Below are positions 20,674 to 29,471 of a DNA stretch of 64,000 nucleotides, in pieces (position 1 is the stretch's first letter; each line of letters begins with the position of its first letter). The DNA is from a bacterium (GTDB taxonomy: Bacteria; Krumholzibacteriota; Krumholzibacteriia; LZORAL124-64-63), in contig JAAEQC010000199.1 in the NCBI GenBank assembly GCA_024231905.1, positions 169,596 through 233,595 on the forward strand. The letters are read 5' to 3'. Made by a program: the position numbers and the translations under genes. The notes below the pieces were generated by a model. That model saw only the letters and a program-made list of their open reading frames with translations. It ran no database searches and was not told the origin of the DNA.

Positions 20674-21327
20674 TCAGACAGCCGCCGACACCTCCGCCAC
20701 GAACGCTGCGAGCTTCGCCTCGTCCAGCCGGTCGGCCGTACGCACGCCCGAGCACAGGTCCACGCCGAAGGGCCGCACGCTGCGGATGGCCTCGCCCACG
20801 TTCTCCGGCTTCAGTCCGCCCGCCAGGAAGACCGGCACCGGCGATGCCTCGACGATCTGTCGGCTCACCGACCAGTCGTGGGTGCGGCCCGTGCCGCCCA
20901 GTTCCTTGCAGGGCAAACTTTGGTTGCCCGAGTCCAGCAGGATGGCGTCCACACGCGGGGCGACTGCCACCGCCTCGGTCACCGACTCCTCACCATCCAC
21001 GTGGATCACCTGGACCAGCGCCACCCCGGGCAGGGCCTCGCGCAACTGGATGTGTATTTCCGGCGCGACCCGGTCCACGAGTTGGATGGTGTTGGTGCGG
21101 CAACGGCGTTGCTGGTCGATGATGCCGGCGGTGTCGTCGCGACTGGTCAGAAGGAAGGTGGCCACCGGGGGCGGGACCGTGGCGGCGATCTGCGCGATGA
21201 GACCCTCGTCGATGACGCCGGGCCCGGACGGCATGGCCGAGACGAGGCCCAGGGCGTGGGCGCCGTGGCGGATGGCCAGGGCGGCTTCCCGTGTCGAAGC
21301 GATGCAGCAGATTTTGATACGGGTCAC
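20674..21327 (-). CDS. Phosphoribosylanthranilate isomerase-like protein
   Basis: A TIM-barrel protein of 217 residues related to TrpF, starting at a GTG with GGAGGG upstream. TrpF-like marks are KICCIAS in place of KICGLT at strand 1, NTIQLVD (normally VQLHG), and phosphate-binding ends FLAGGLKPENV and GVDLCSGVR (normally DVSSGVE). The altered first motif and the AMPSGPGVID loop suggest a divergent subgroup that may act on another substrate. No tryptophan genes lie nearby. TrpF family is likely; the reaction is uncertain. Confidence 0.75.
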   Translation of the reverse strand: MTRIKICCIASTREAALAIRHGAHALGLVSAMPSGPGVIDEGLIAQIAATVPPPVATFLLTSRDDTAGIIDQQRRCRTNTIQLVDRVAPEIHIQLREALPGVALVQVIHVDGEESVTEAVAVAPRVDAILLDSGNQSLPCKELGGTGRTHDWSVSRQIVEASPVPVFLAGGLKPENVGEAIRSVRPFGVDLCSGVRTADRLDEAKLAAFVAEVSAAV

Positions 21328-21507
21328 GGGGGCCCTCCGGATGAACTGGTGTGCTGGCACGGTAGGCCATCTCCGTGGTGGAGGCCACGAATGATCGGGT
21401 TGGTTGGCATACCGACGAAATCCCGCGTCTCGGGGATCGCTGTTCCCCCGGATCTCCGGATTCGGTAGTCTCCGGTGCGGAATCCATGACCCAGCCGAGG
21501 AGATGTC

Positions 21508-24015
21508 ATGCGTGGCCTGACCGTCCTTATCACCTTCCTGTTGCTCTTCTCGACCACGGCTCTCGCCGACGCCCCGCCAAGGGTCTACAAGGAAACCATC
21601 CAGCCCTTCTGGTTCGGTGAGGACGGTCAGTTCTGGTACCGCAACGAGCTGCCCGGTGGCACCTGGGAGTTCGTGCTGGTGGACGGTACAGCCGGCACTC
21701 GGGAACCGGCCTTCGATCACGAGGCCGTGGCCGCCGCCCTGGCTGAGGCTACCGGCGGTGAGATCGCCGCGGCTACGCTCCCGGTGGACCATCTGGACTT
21801 CGCCGAGGACGGCGCCACCGTCGATCTCTTCGGGGCCCAGGGTGCCTGGCGCCTGGATCGGAGCACCGGATCCGTGACCGCCGCCGAGGGCGCCATGGCT
21901 GCCCGCGGCATCCCCTTCGACCGCACGGTCCGGCCGTCGAGCCGCACCGGCCGCGAAACCTGGATCGTCTTCCTCAACCGCTGGACCGACCCCATCCAGC
22001 TATGGTGGGTGGACGGCGGCGGCGGGCGCATCCTCTACTACGAATTGGCCCCCGGGGAACGGCGACGACAGCACACCTTCGCCGGACACGTTTGGCTGGC
22101 CACCGACATGGGCGGGACCGTGCTGGCGGTCTTCGAGGCTCCGGACGCCGAGGGCCTGGCCGTCGTCGACGGCTCCGAGCCCACCCGTGAGCCCGAGCCG
22201 GTCGCGCCCCTGGATACCTCCGTCGCCGTGGCGTCCCCCGACGGACGCCGCGCGGTCTTCGTGCGTGACCATAACCTCTGGTTGCGGGATCTGGCCACCG
22301 GCGGCGAGTCGGCTCTCAGCGCCGATGGTTGCGCCGGCGATTCCTACCGGCTGGACGGCCAGCGCCCCCGCCTGGTGGAGATGGAATACGACTTCCCCGC
22401 CCCGCCGGACAGCACCCCGAACGTGGTATGGTCTCCCGATTCGGAGCACGTGGTGGCCATGCGCACCCGGGCGGTCACCGAACGCGCCGTGTACATGGTG
22501 GAATCGGCCCCCGACGACCAGCTCCAGCCGCGGCTGCGTTCCTACCCCTACCTCAAGCCCGGCGACGACCTTCCGGTCGGCGTGCCCCACCTGTTCGACG
22601 TGTCTGCCGGGCGGCAGATTCCCCTGGACGACTCCCTATTCGCCACGCCCTGGGACATCACCGACATCCACTGGGCGCCGGACGGCTCGCGTTTCGATTT
22701 TCTGTACAACGAGCGCGGCCATCAGGTCCTGCGGCTGGTGGAGGTCGACGCGGCCACGGGTCGGGCCCGAACCGTGGTAGAGGACATCTGCGACACCTTC
22801 TTCGATTACTCCAACAAGACCTACCTGCATCACCTGGACGCCACCGGCGAGCTGGTCTGGATGTCCGAGCGCGACGGCTGGAACCACCTCTACCTGGTGG
22901 ACCGCGCCCGCGGGAAGGTCAAGAAGCGCATCACCCGCGGCGACTGGGTTGTGCGCTGGGTCGACCGCGTGGACGAGGAGGTGCGTCAGGTGTGGTTCTG
23001 GGCCTCGGGCGTCGTTCCCGGCCAGGACCCCTACTACCTGCACCTGTGCCGCGTGGACCTGGACGGCCGGAACCTGACTGTCCTCACCGAGGGCGACGGC
23101 ACCCACGGCGTGAAATGGTCCCCGGACCGAGGCTTCTTCGTGGACACCTGGTCGCGGGTGGACCAACCGCCCCGCCACGTGCTGCGCCGCGCGTCCGACG
23201 GTGGGCTCGCCTGCGCGCTGGAGGAGGCCGACGCGTCCGAGCTCCTCGCCGCCGGCCGGCGGTTCCCCGAGCGTTTCGTGGCCAAGGGCCGTGACGGTGA
23301 GACCGACATCTTCGGCATCATCCGCCGCCCCGTGGATTTCGACGTCGCGAAGACCTACCCGGTCATCGAGTCCATCTACGCCGGACCCCACGGCCAGCAC
23401 GTGCCCAAGCGTTTCCGGGGCAGCTACCGCCAGCAGTCGCTGGTCGACCGCGGCTTCATCGTCGTCCAGATCGACGGCATGGGGACCAACTGGCGCAGCA
23501 AGGCCTTCCACGACGTGTGCTGGCGGAACATCGTCGATGGTGGCTTCCCCGATCGTCGCGTCTGGATCGAGTCCGCCGCCGCCGCCCACCCGGAAATGGA
23601 CATCTCCCGCATGGGCATCTTCGGCGGCAGCGCCGGCGGCCAGAACACGGTGGCCGCCTTGCTCACCCACGGGGACTTCTACCACGTGGGCGTGGCCGAT
23701 TGCGGTTGCCACGACAACCGCATGGACAAGATCTGGTGGAACGAACAGTGGTTGGGCTACCCGGTGGGGTCCCATTACGCGGAGCAGAGCAACGTCACCC
23801 TGGCCCCGAATCTCACGGGTGAGTTGCTGCTCATCGTGGGCGAGTTGGACCATAACGTGGACCCCGCTTCGACCATGCAGGTGGTCGATGCCCTCATCAA
23901 GGCGGACAAGGATTTCGATATGCTGGTCATTCCAGGGGCGGGGCATGGGGCGGCGGGGACGACTTATGGGAAGCGGCGCCTGGAGGAGTATTTTGCGTTA
24001 AAGCTCTTGCCTTAG
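21508..24015 (+). CDS. Secreted S9 (dipeptidyl-peptidase IV-like) serine peptidase
   Basis: An exported peptidase of 835 residues. Signal peptide at 1-21 (LITFLLLFSTTALAD). Residues ~40-540 form the DPP-IV-type beta-propeller (SPDGRRAVFVRDHNLWLRDL; WAPDGSRFDFLYNE). The alpha/beta-hydrolase domain carries Ser ~708 in FGGSAGGQN, Asp ~781 in VGELDHNVDP and His ~813 in GAGHGAAG. The nucleophile elbow is GGSAGG rather than the usual GWSYGG, a variant that keeps the serine. It stands alone and ends in a terminator. It probably removes N-terminal dipeptides from peptides in the periplasm. Confidence 0.93.
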   Translation: MRGLTVLITFLLLFSTTALADAPPRVYKETIQPFWFGEDGQFWYRNELPGGTWEFVLVDGTAGTREPAFDHEAVAAALAEATGGEIAAATLPVDHLDFAEDGATVDLFGAQGAWRLDRSTGSVTAAEGAMAARGIPFDRTVRPSSRTGRETWIVFLNRWTDPIQLWWVDGGGGRILYYELAPGERRRQHTFAGHVWLATDMGGTVLAVFEAPDAEGLAVVDGSEPTREPEPVAPLDTSVAVASPDGRRAVFVRDHNLWLRDLATGGESALSADGCAGDSYRLDGQRPRLVEMEYDFPAPPDSTPNVVWSPDSEHVVAMRTRAVTERAVYMVESAPDDQLQPRLRSYPYLKPGDDLPVGVPHLFDVSAGRQIPLDDSLFATPWDITDIHWAPDGSRFDFLYNERGHQVLRLVEVDAATGRARTVVEDICDTFFDYSNKTYLHHLDATGELVWMSERDGWNHLYLVDRARGKVKKRITRGDWVVRWVDRVDEEVRQVWFWASGVVPGQDPYYLHLCRVDLDGRNLTVLTEGDGTHGVKWSPDRGFFVDTWSRVDQPPRHVLRRASDGGLACALEEADASELLAAGRRFPERFVAKGRDGETDIFGIIRRPVDFDVAKTYPVIESIYAGPHGQHVPKRFRGSYRQQSLVDRGFIVVQIDGMGTNWRSKAFHDVCWRNIVDGGFPDRRVWIESAAAAHPEMDISRMGIFGGSAGGQNTVAALLTHGDFYHVGVADCGCHDNRMDKIWWNEQWLGYPVGSHYAEQSNVTLAPNLTGELLLIVGELDHNVDPASTMQVVDALIKADKDFDMLVIPGAGHGAAGTTYGKRRLEEYFALKLLP

Positions 24016-24037
24016 CACCAGTTACGACGATTCAGGT

Positions 24038-24066
24038 GGGCGCGGAATCAGGTGGGTTCCGCGCCC
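24038..24066 (+). terminator. Rho-independent terminator
   Basis: A perfect 10-base stem GGGCGCGGAA / TTCCGCGCCC with a 9-base loop, followed by a T-rich stretch (ATTCGTTTTCCCTTT). Confidence 0.85.
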
Positions 24067-24078
24067 ATTCGTTTTCCC

Positions 24079-24126
24079 TTTACACGGGTTGAACATTATG
24101 ATTTAATTCATTTGAAACATTTCAAA
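24079..24126 (+). promoter_or_regulatory. Promoter and palindromic operator of the GbsR operon
   Basis: TTTACA (24079-24084) and TTTAAT (24102-24107) are spaced exactly 17 bases, a good sigma-70-type promoter. A perfect palindrome, TTTGAAA-CA-TTTCAAA (24111-24126), covers the expected transcription start. A repressor bound there would block initiation, so autoregulation by the adjacent GbsR-type protein is the simplest reading. Confidence 0.65.
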
Positions 24127-24148
24127 CGCACCAAACAGGAGCATAAAA

Positions 24149-24694
24149 ATGCCTACGGACCCTCAAATCCGGCAGGAGTTCATCCAGGACTTCGGCGAGG
24201 GCTACCTCGGCTTCGGTCTCCCCAAGCTCATGGGTCGTATCGTGGGGCTTCTCTTGCTCGAGGAGGAGGCCCTGAGCCTGGATCAGATCGCCGACTACCT
24301 ACAGGTGAGCAAAGGTCCGATCAGCCAGATCACCCGCCGCCTCTCGGAACGGGGCCTCATCCGCAAGGTCTGGGTCCCCGGCAGCCGCCGGGACCACTAC
24401 GTGGCCGAGGACGAGATCTTCGCCCGCGCTTTCGCCACCCACGCTGATCTGCTGGACCGCAATCGACTCCTGGCCGCCAAGTACAACGGTCACCAGGACG
24501 AGTCCGGCGGCGAACGGCCGAACCACTTCGCGCGTCGAGTCCATGAGATGCAGCGCTTCTACGAACTCATGGGCGAGCACCTGGGGCGGTTCCTGGAGCA
24601 GTGGCGCCATGAGCGTAGCACCATGATCTCCACCTGGCATACCACGGAAGACAGCGCCGCCACGGGCGGCGGCAACGACGGAGGATCGGCATGA
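24149..24694 (+). CDS. GbsR/MarR-family transcriptional regulator
   Basis: A winged-helix regulator of 181 residues in the GbsR subgroup. An N-terminal helix with GLPKLMGRIVGLLLLEEE precedes the helix-turn-helix (SLDQIADYLQVSKGPISQIT) and wing (LIRKVWVPGSRRDHY). The C-terminal helices serve as dimer interface. It is the first gene of a long same-strand cluster and its stop overlaps the SDR start (ATGA). It likely represses the cluster from the palindrome at 24111. The inducer is unknown; an acyl compound would fit the downstream enzymes. Confidence 0.9.
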   Translation: MPTDPQIRQEFIQDFGEGYLGFGLPKLMGRIVGLLLLEEEALSLDQIADYLQVSKGPISQITRRLSERGLIRKVWVPGSRRDHYVAEDEIFARAFATHADLLDRNRLLAAKYNGHQDESGGERPNHFARRVHEMQRFYELMGEHLGRFLEQWRHERSTMISTWHTTEDSAATGGGNDGGSA

Positions 24695-25434
24695 AGGGAC
24701 TGAACGGGAAGGTCGTCATCGTCACCGGCGGCGCCTCGGGACTGGGCCAGGCCGCGGTGCAGCGCTTCGCCGCCGAGGGCGCGCGGGTGTCGATCTGGGA
24801 CGTGGGCGATGAGGCCGGCCGCGAACTGGCCGCAGGTCTGGAAGCGGCGGGCCACGAGGTGGAGTTCCGCAGCGTGAACGTGGCCGACACGGCGGCCGTG
24901 GCCGAGGCCGTGGCGGCGGTGGTCGAGAATTGGAGCTGCGTGGACGTCCTGATCAACAACGCCGGCATCACCCGCGACGCCACCCTCCTGAAGATGGAGG
25001 AGAGCCAGTTCGACCAGGTGATCGACGTGAACCTCAAGGGCGTCTTCAACTGCGGCCAGGCCGTGGCCAAGGTCATGGTCGCCCAGGGCGAGGGCTGCAT
25101 CGTCAATACCAGCAGCGTGGTGGCCTTGTACGGCAATTTCGGCCAGAGCAACTACGTGGCCACCAAGGCCGGCGTCATCGGCATGACGAAGGTCTGGGCC
25201 CGCGAACTGGGCCGCAAGGGCGTGCGCGTGAACGCCGTGGCGCCGGGCTTCATCGGCACGGACATGGTCATGGCCATGCCCGAAAAAGTGCGGGACATGA
25301 TGGCCGGCAAGGCGCCCATGCAGCGCCTGGGACGGCCCGACGAGATCGCCGACGCCTACCTCTTCCTGGCGTCGGACCACGCGAGCTTCATCAACGGCAC
25401 CGTCCTGAGCGTGGACGGCGGACTGACCCTCTAG
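24691..25434 (+). CDS. SDR-family 3-oxoacyl reductase (FabG-like)
   Basis: A classical short-chain dehydrogenase of 247 residues. Nucleotide motif TGGASGLG (residues ~12-19), NNAG (~90-93), and catalytic Ser-Tyr-Lys in NTSSVVALYGNFGQSNYVATKAG are intact. Close in layout to FabG/PhaB acetoacetyl reductases. Translationally coupled to gbsR upstream and 7 bases from the ketosynthase homologue downstream. It probably interconverts 3-oxo- and 3-hydroxyacyl thioesters. Whether it acts in the synthetic or the degradative direction cannot be told. Confidence 0.93.
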   Translation: MKGLNGKVVIVTGGASGLGQAAVQRFAAEGARVSIWDVGDEAGRELAAGLEAAGHEVEFRSVNVADTAAVAEAVAAVVENWSCVDVLINNAGITRDATLLKMEESQFDQVIDVNLKGVFNCGQAVAKVMVAQGEGCIVNTSSVVALYGNFGQSNYVATKAGVIGMTKVWARELGRKGVRVNAVAPGFIGTDMVMAMPEKVRDMMAGKAPMQRLGRPDEIADAYLFLASDHASFINGTVLSVDGGLTL

Positions 25435-25441
25435 GAGCGGT

Positions 25442-26431
25442 ATGGAACGCAACGCCAAGATCACGGCCACCGGCATGTACGCCCCGGATCGGGTTGTGCC
25501 CAACAGCTACTTCAACGAGTTGCTGGGCGAGGACGTGGACACCTGGCTCCGGGAGAACCTGACCATCCGCGAGCGGCGCTGGTGCACCGAGGGCGAGAGC
25601 ACAGCCGACCTGGTGGAACGCTGCGCCAGACCCATGCTCGAGCGGGCGGGTTGGCAGCCGGCGGACCTGGATCTCATCGTCGTGAGTACGGACACGCCCG
25701 AGTTCGTGTCCCCGTCCACGGCCTCGGTAGTCCAGCACCGGCTCGAGGCCACGGGAGCCGGCACCTTCGACCTGAACACGGCCTGCGCCGGCTTCGTCAC
25801 CGCCCTCGACCTGGGGGCCAAGTACATCCAGGCCGACCCGCAGTACCGCCGCGTCATGGTCATCGGGGCCTACGCCATGTCACGCTTCCTGGACGTGCAC
25901 GACAAGAAGACCGCCAACCTCTTCGCCGACGGCGCCGGAGGCGTGCTCCTGGAGGCCACGGAAGAGGAACGGGGCTGGCGGGCTTCGCGCCTGCACACCG
26001 AGGGCCAGTACAACGAGTGGATGGGGATCTACGCCGGAGGCACGCGCACGCCGGTCACCCCCGAGGTCATGGCAGCCGGCGGCCACCGCCTGCAGTTCGT
26101 GCGCAAGTTCCCCAAGGAAATCAACCCCACCACCTGGGCGCGCATGGTTCGGGAGGTCGTGTCCGACACCGGCCACGAGGTGGACGACGTAGCCATGGCC
26201 TTCTTCACCCAGATCAACATCAACAGCATCCGCGAGACCATGGCCGACCTGGAGCTCCCCTGGGAGCGCACCCACTGCGTCATGGACCGCTACGCCTACA
26301 CGGGCTCGGCCTGCATTCCCATGTGTCTGGCCGAGGCCGACGCGGCGGGCAGGCTGAAACCGGGCGATCTGGTCGTGTTCATGGGCTCGGGCGGCGGGCT
26401 GGCCTTCGCCTGCACCGCCTTCACCTGGTAG
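25442..26431 (+). CDS. Ketoacyl synthase III homologue lacking the His-Asn pair
   Basis: A thiolase-fold protein of 329 residues, collinear with FabH. The acyl-accepting cysteine is kept (Cys 115 in LNTACAGFVTALD). The family's catalytic His (PHQANLRI) is Thr 256 here (FFTQININSI), and the catalytic Asn (HGNTSAAS) is Tyr 286 (RYAYTGSACIP). Without these a normal decarboxylating condensation is unlikely, so acyl transfer or a different condensation is possible. It lies between the SDR and symporter genes in a tightly packed cluster, which argues that it is functional. No acyl carrier protein gene is nearby. Confidence 0.88.
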   Translation: MERNAKITATGMYAPDRVVPNSYFNELLGEDVDTWLRENLTIRERRWCTEGESTADLVERCARPMLERAGWQPADLDLIVVSTDTPEFVSPSTASVVQHRLEATGAGTFDLNTACAGFVTALDLGAKYIQADPQYRRVMVIGAYAMSRFLDVHDKKTANLFADGAGGVLLEATEEERGWRASRLHTEGQYNEWMGIYAGGTRTPVTPEVMAAGGHRLQFVRKFPKEINPTTWARMVREVVSDTGHEVDDVAMAFFTQININSIRETMADLELPWERTHCVMDRYAYTGSACIPMCLAEADAAGRLKPGDLVVFMGSGGGLAFACTAFTW

Positions 26432-26439
26432 GAGGGTAC

Positions 26440-27960
26440 GTGGCTTCGTCGACCATGATCACCGCTGGCTGGGCGCTGGTGCTGGGCTACATGGCCCTGA
26501 CGCTGGTGTTCGTGGTGCGTGGCGCCCGGCGGAATCGCAGCATGGCCGACTACGCTCTGGGCAGTCTGGCCTTCTCGCCGGTGGCGGTGGGCCTGGCCCT
26601 GGCGGCGTCCATGACCAGTGCGGCGACCTTCATCATCAACCCGGGCTTCGTGGCCCTGTACGGTCTGAGCGCGGTGCTGTCCTACGCGGTGGTGTTGCCG
26701 GCAGCCTCCATGGTCTCGCTGGTCGTACTGACCAAGGGGTTCCGGCGCCACGGTACCAACGTCAAGGCCCTGAGCATGTCCCAGTGGATGGGCACGCGCT
26801 GGGGGAGCGATCGCTTCGGCCTGTTCTTCGCCTTCCTGTCCCTGCTCCTGATCACCTTCATCGTGCTGATCGTGGTGGGGCTGACCAAGGTGCTGTCGGG
26901 CGTGCTCGGCATCGGCGAGACGGCTGCGCTGGTGGGCGTGGTGGTCTTCATCTTCGGCTACATGATGTTCGGCGGCGCCAATTCCATGGTCTATACGAAC
27001 ACGGTGCAGGCGGTGCTGATGATCGTGGTGGCGTTCATCCTGCTGGGTTCGGGCCACGAGCACTTCAGCCGCGGCGTCCACGGCTTCCTGGACTCCCTGC
27101 GCGCCGTGGACCCGGCCCTGACCGGGGCGGTCAACACGGGCAGCTTCCTCTTCCGCGACTTCTTCGAGATCGTGGCGGCCCAGATCGTCGTCGGCGTGGC
27201 CATCGTCTGCCAGCCCCACATCATCACCAAGTCGCTGCTCTTGAAGACGGACCGGGACGTGAACCGCTACCTGGTGACGGGCGTGGTGGTGGAACTGCTC
27301 TTCTTCTCGGTGGTCTGCGTCGGGCTCTTCGCGCGCCTGGCGTTCCCGGACCTCACCGTCGGCGGCGAGGCTTTGAAGATGGATGGCATCGTCCCCGCCT
27401 ACGTGCTCCACGAATTCCCCGTCGCGGTGGGACTGCTGGTGGTCATGGGCCTGATCTCCGCGGGGATCTCCACCCTGGAGGGGCTCATCCAGTCCCTGTC
27501 GACGACCATCACGACCGACATCGTGAGTCCCCTCGGCGGACGCCTGTTGCCGGTGGATCCCGCGCGCCGCGAGCGGGCCCTGATGGTAGTCAACCGCGTG
27601 ACCATCGGCCTCCTGGCCGGAGCGGCCCTGGTCCTGTCGCGGGATCAGCTCCTGCACCCCAAACTGAGCGTGGCCATCTTCGCCCAGAACGGCGTGTACG
27701 CCTACTTCTCGGCGGCCTTCGTGCCCATCCTCTTCGGCATGTTCTGGCCGCAGGCGCCGCGGTCCGCGGCCATGGTCGCTTCGGTGACGGCCCTGGCCAC
27801 GCACTTCGCCATGTACTACGGCAAGCTGCCGGTGCCGGGCACTCTGGCCACGGGTGAGAACCCGGGGGTGGCGGCGGCCACGGCCATCCTGGTCTCCCTG
27901 ATCGTGGCGGGCGCCATGGCCCTGGTGGCCGGACGGAAGGAGCGTCATGCGCTTTCCTGA
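26440..27960 (+). CDS. Sodium:solute symporter (SSS family)
   Basis: About 506 residues and 13 predicted helices, usual for the SSS family. Typical elements are the early SPVAVGLALAASMTSAATFI helix and the GLISAGISTLEGLIQSLSTT segment of helix 8, near the sodium site. GTG start at 26440 just after GGAGGG; an ATG at 26455 is the alternative. It overlaps the ligase gene downstream by 14 bases. Members carry monocarboxylates, amino acids or sugars; the ligase next to it favours a carboxylate. Confidence 0.9.
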   Translation: MASSTMITAGWALVLGYMALTLVFVVRGARRNRSMADYALGSLAFSPVAVGLALAASMTSAATFIINPGFVALYGLSAVLSYAVVLPAASMVSLVVLTKGFRRHGTNVKALSMSQWMGTRWGSDRFGLFFAFLSLLLITFIVLIVVGLTKVLSGVLGIGETAALVGVVVFIFGYMMFGGANSMVYTNTVQAVLMIVVAFILLGSGHEHFSRGVHGFLDSLRAVDPALTGAVNTGSFLFRDFFEIVAAQIVVGVAIVCQPHIITKSLLLKTDRDVNRYLVTGVVVELLFFSVVCVGLFARLAFPDLTVGGEALKMDGIVPAYVLHEFPVAVGLLVVMGLISAGISTLEGLIQSLSTTITTDIVSPLGGRLLPVDPARRERALMVVNRVTIGLLAGAALVLSRDQLLHPKLSVAIFAQNGVYAYFSAAFVPILFGMFWPQAPRSAAMVASVTALATHFAMYYGKLPVPGTLATGENPGVAAATAILVSLIVAGAMALVAGRKERHALS

Positions 27961-29449
27961 GGTGGACTGGCTACGCAAATGGGCGGGATACACGCCCGGG
28001 CGGTTGCTCCTGCGCGACCACGCCACGGATCGTTCCTGGACCTACGGGGACATGGACCGTCGCGCCGCGGCCCTGGCCGCCCACTGGCGCGACGATCTGG
28101 GCCTCGTGGCCGGCGACCGGGTGGCGGTCCTGGCCCTGAATCGGGTCGAGACCGTGCTCATGTTCTTCGCCTGCGTGAAGCTGGGCACGATCCTGGTGCC
28201 GCTGAACTTCCGGCTTACCGCCGCCGAATTGGACGTGCTGGTGGCCGACTGCGCACCGGCCGTGTTCTACCGCGAGGACGAATTGGCGGCGGAAGCGGAG
28301 GCCCTGACCTCCCTGGGCCGTACGCGGCTCGTGGCGGATGTGGAGGATCTGGACCGTTTCCTGGCAGGCCCGATCTCCGTCCCGGCGGCGCCCCTGCCGC
28401 CCCGCGCCCTCGACGACGTGGTCATGATCCTCTACACCTCCGGCACCACGGGCCTGCCCAAGGGCGCCATGATCGACCACCGCATGCTGTTCTGGAACGC
28501 GGTGAACACGACCCTGCGCCTGGATCTGTGCTCCACGGACCACACCCAGAGCTATGCCCCGTTCTTCCACACGGGCGGCTGGAACGTGCTCTTCACACCG
28601 TTCCTCTTCAACGGCGCGAGCCACACCCTCCTGGGTGGTTTCGACGCGGACCCCCTGCTAGATCTCATGGAGAGTGAGGGGACGACCATCTTCTTCGGCG
28701 TGCCGACCATGCTGCGCATGATGTCCGACGCACCAGGTTTTGCGGCCGCCGACCTGTCGTCGGTCCGCTACGCCATCGTCGGCGGCGCGCCCATGCCCGT
28801 GCCCCTGATCAACACCTGGCACGACAAGGGCGTCCCCATTCGTCAGGGCTACGGGCTCACGGAAGTAGGACCCAACTGCTTCTCCCTTCACCAGGACGAC
28901 GCCGTACGCAAACGCGGCTCCATCGGCTTCCCCAATTTCTACGTGGAGACGCGGATCGTGGACGAGGAGGGCGTCGAGCTCGGCAACGACCAGGTGGGCG
29001 AACTCTGGCTGCGTGGCGACATGGTCACCCCCGGCTACTGGAACAAGCCCGCCGAGACGGCGGCCGCCATCACCGACGGCTGGTTCCACACCGGCGACAT
29101 GGTGCGGCGCGACGACGAGGGGTTCCACTCCGTGGTGGACCGCAAGAAGAACCTGATCATCAGCGGCGGGGAGAACATCTATCCCGCCGAGGTGGAGGCC
29201 GTGCTGGCGGAGCACGAGGACGTTATCGAGGCCGCGGTCATCGGCGTGCCCGATGCGCAATGGGGCGAAGTGGGCCGGGCCCACGTCGTGCTGCGCGCGG
29301 GCGCCGAGGGAGATGAAGCTGGCCTGACGGCGTTCTGCCGCGAGCGATTGGCCGGATACAAGACGCCCAGACACTGGGCCTTCGTACAGGACCTGCCCCG
29401 CAACGAAGCGGGAAAGATCGATCGGAAGAAGTTGGCAGACCAACCGTGA
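27947..29449 (+). CDS. AMP-forming acyl-CoA ligase
   Basis: A protein of 500 residues with complete adenylate-forming motifs: ILYTSGTTGLPKGAMIDH (~residues 163-180), QGYGLTEVGP, GDMVRRDDEGFHSVVDRKKN, and the catalytic lysine region LPRNEAGKIDRKKL at the end. It resembles medium-chain or general fatty acyl-CoA ligases. Start overlaps the symporter end with GGAAGGAG upstream, so import and activation are translationally linked. It probably turns the imported acid into its CoA thioester for the SDR and ketosynthase homologue. Confidence 0.93.
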   Translation: MRFPEVDWLRKWAGYTPGRLLLRDHATDRSWTYGDMDRRAAALAAHWRDDLGLVAGDRVAVLALNRVETVLMFFACVKLGTILVPLNFRLTAAELDVLVADCAPAVFYREDELAAEAEALTSLGRTRLVADVEDLDRFLAGPISVPAAPLPPRALDDVVMILYTSGTTGLPKGAMIDHRMLFWNAVNTTLRLDLCSTDHTQSYAPFFHTGGWNVLFTPFLFNGASHTLLGGFDADPLLDLMESEGTTIFFGVPTMLRMMSDAPGFAAADLSSVRYAIVGGAPMPVPLINTWHDKGVPIRQGYGLTEVGPNCFSLHQDDAVRKRGSIGFPNFYVETRIVDEEGVELGNDQVGELWLRGDMVTPGYWNKPAETAAAITDGWFHTGDMVRRDDEGFHSVVDRKKNLIISGGENIYPAEVEAVLAEHEDVIEAAVIGVPDAQWGEVGRAHVVLRAGAEGDEAGLTAFCRERLAGYKTPRHWAFVQDLPRNEAGKIDRKKLADQP

Positions 29450-29471
29450 ACCCCACGCGAAAGGGATCGAC

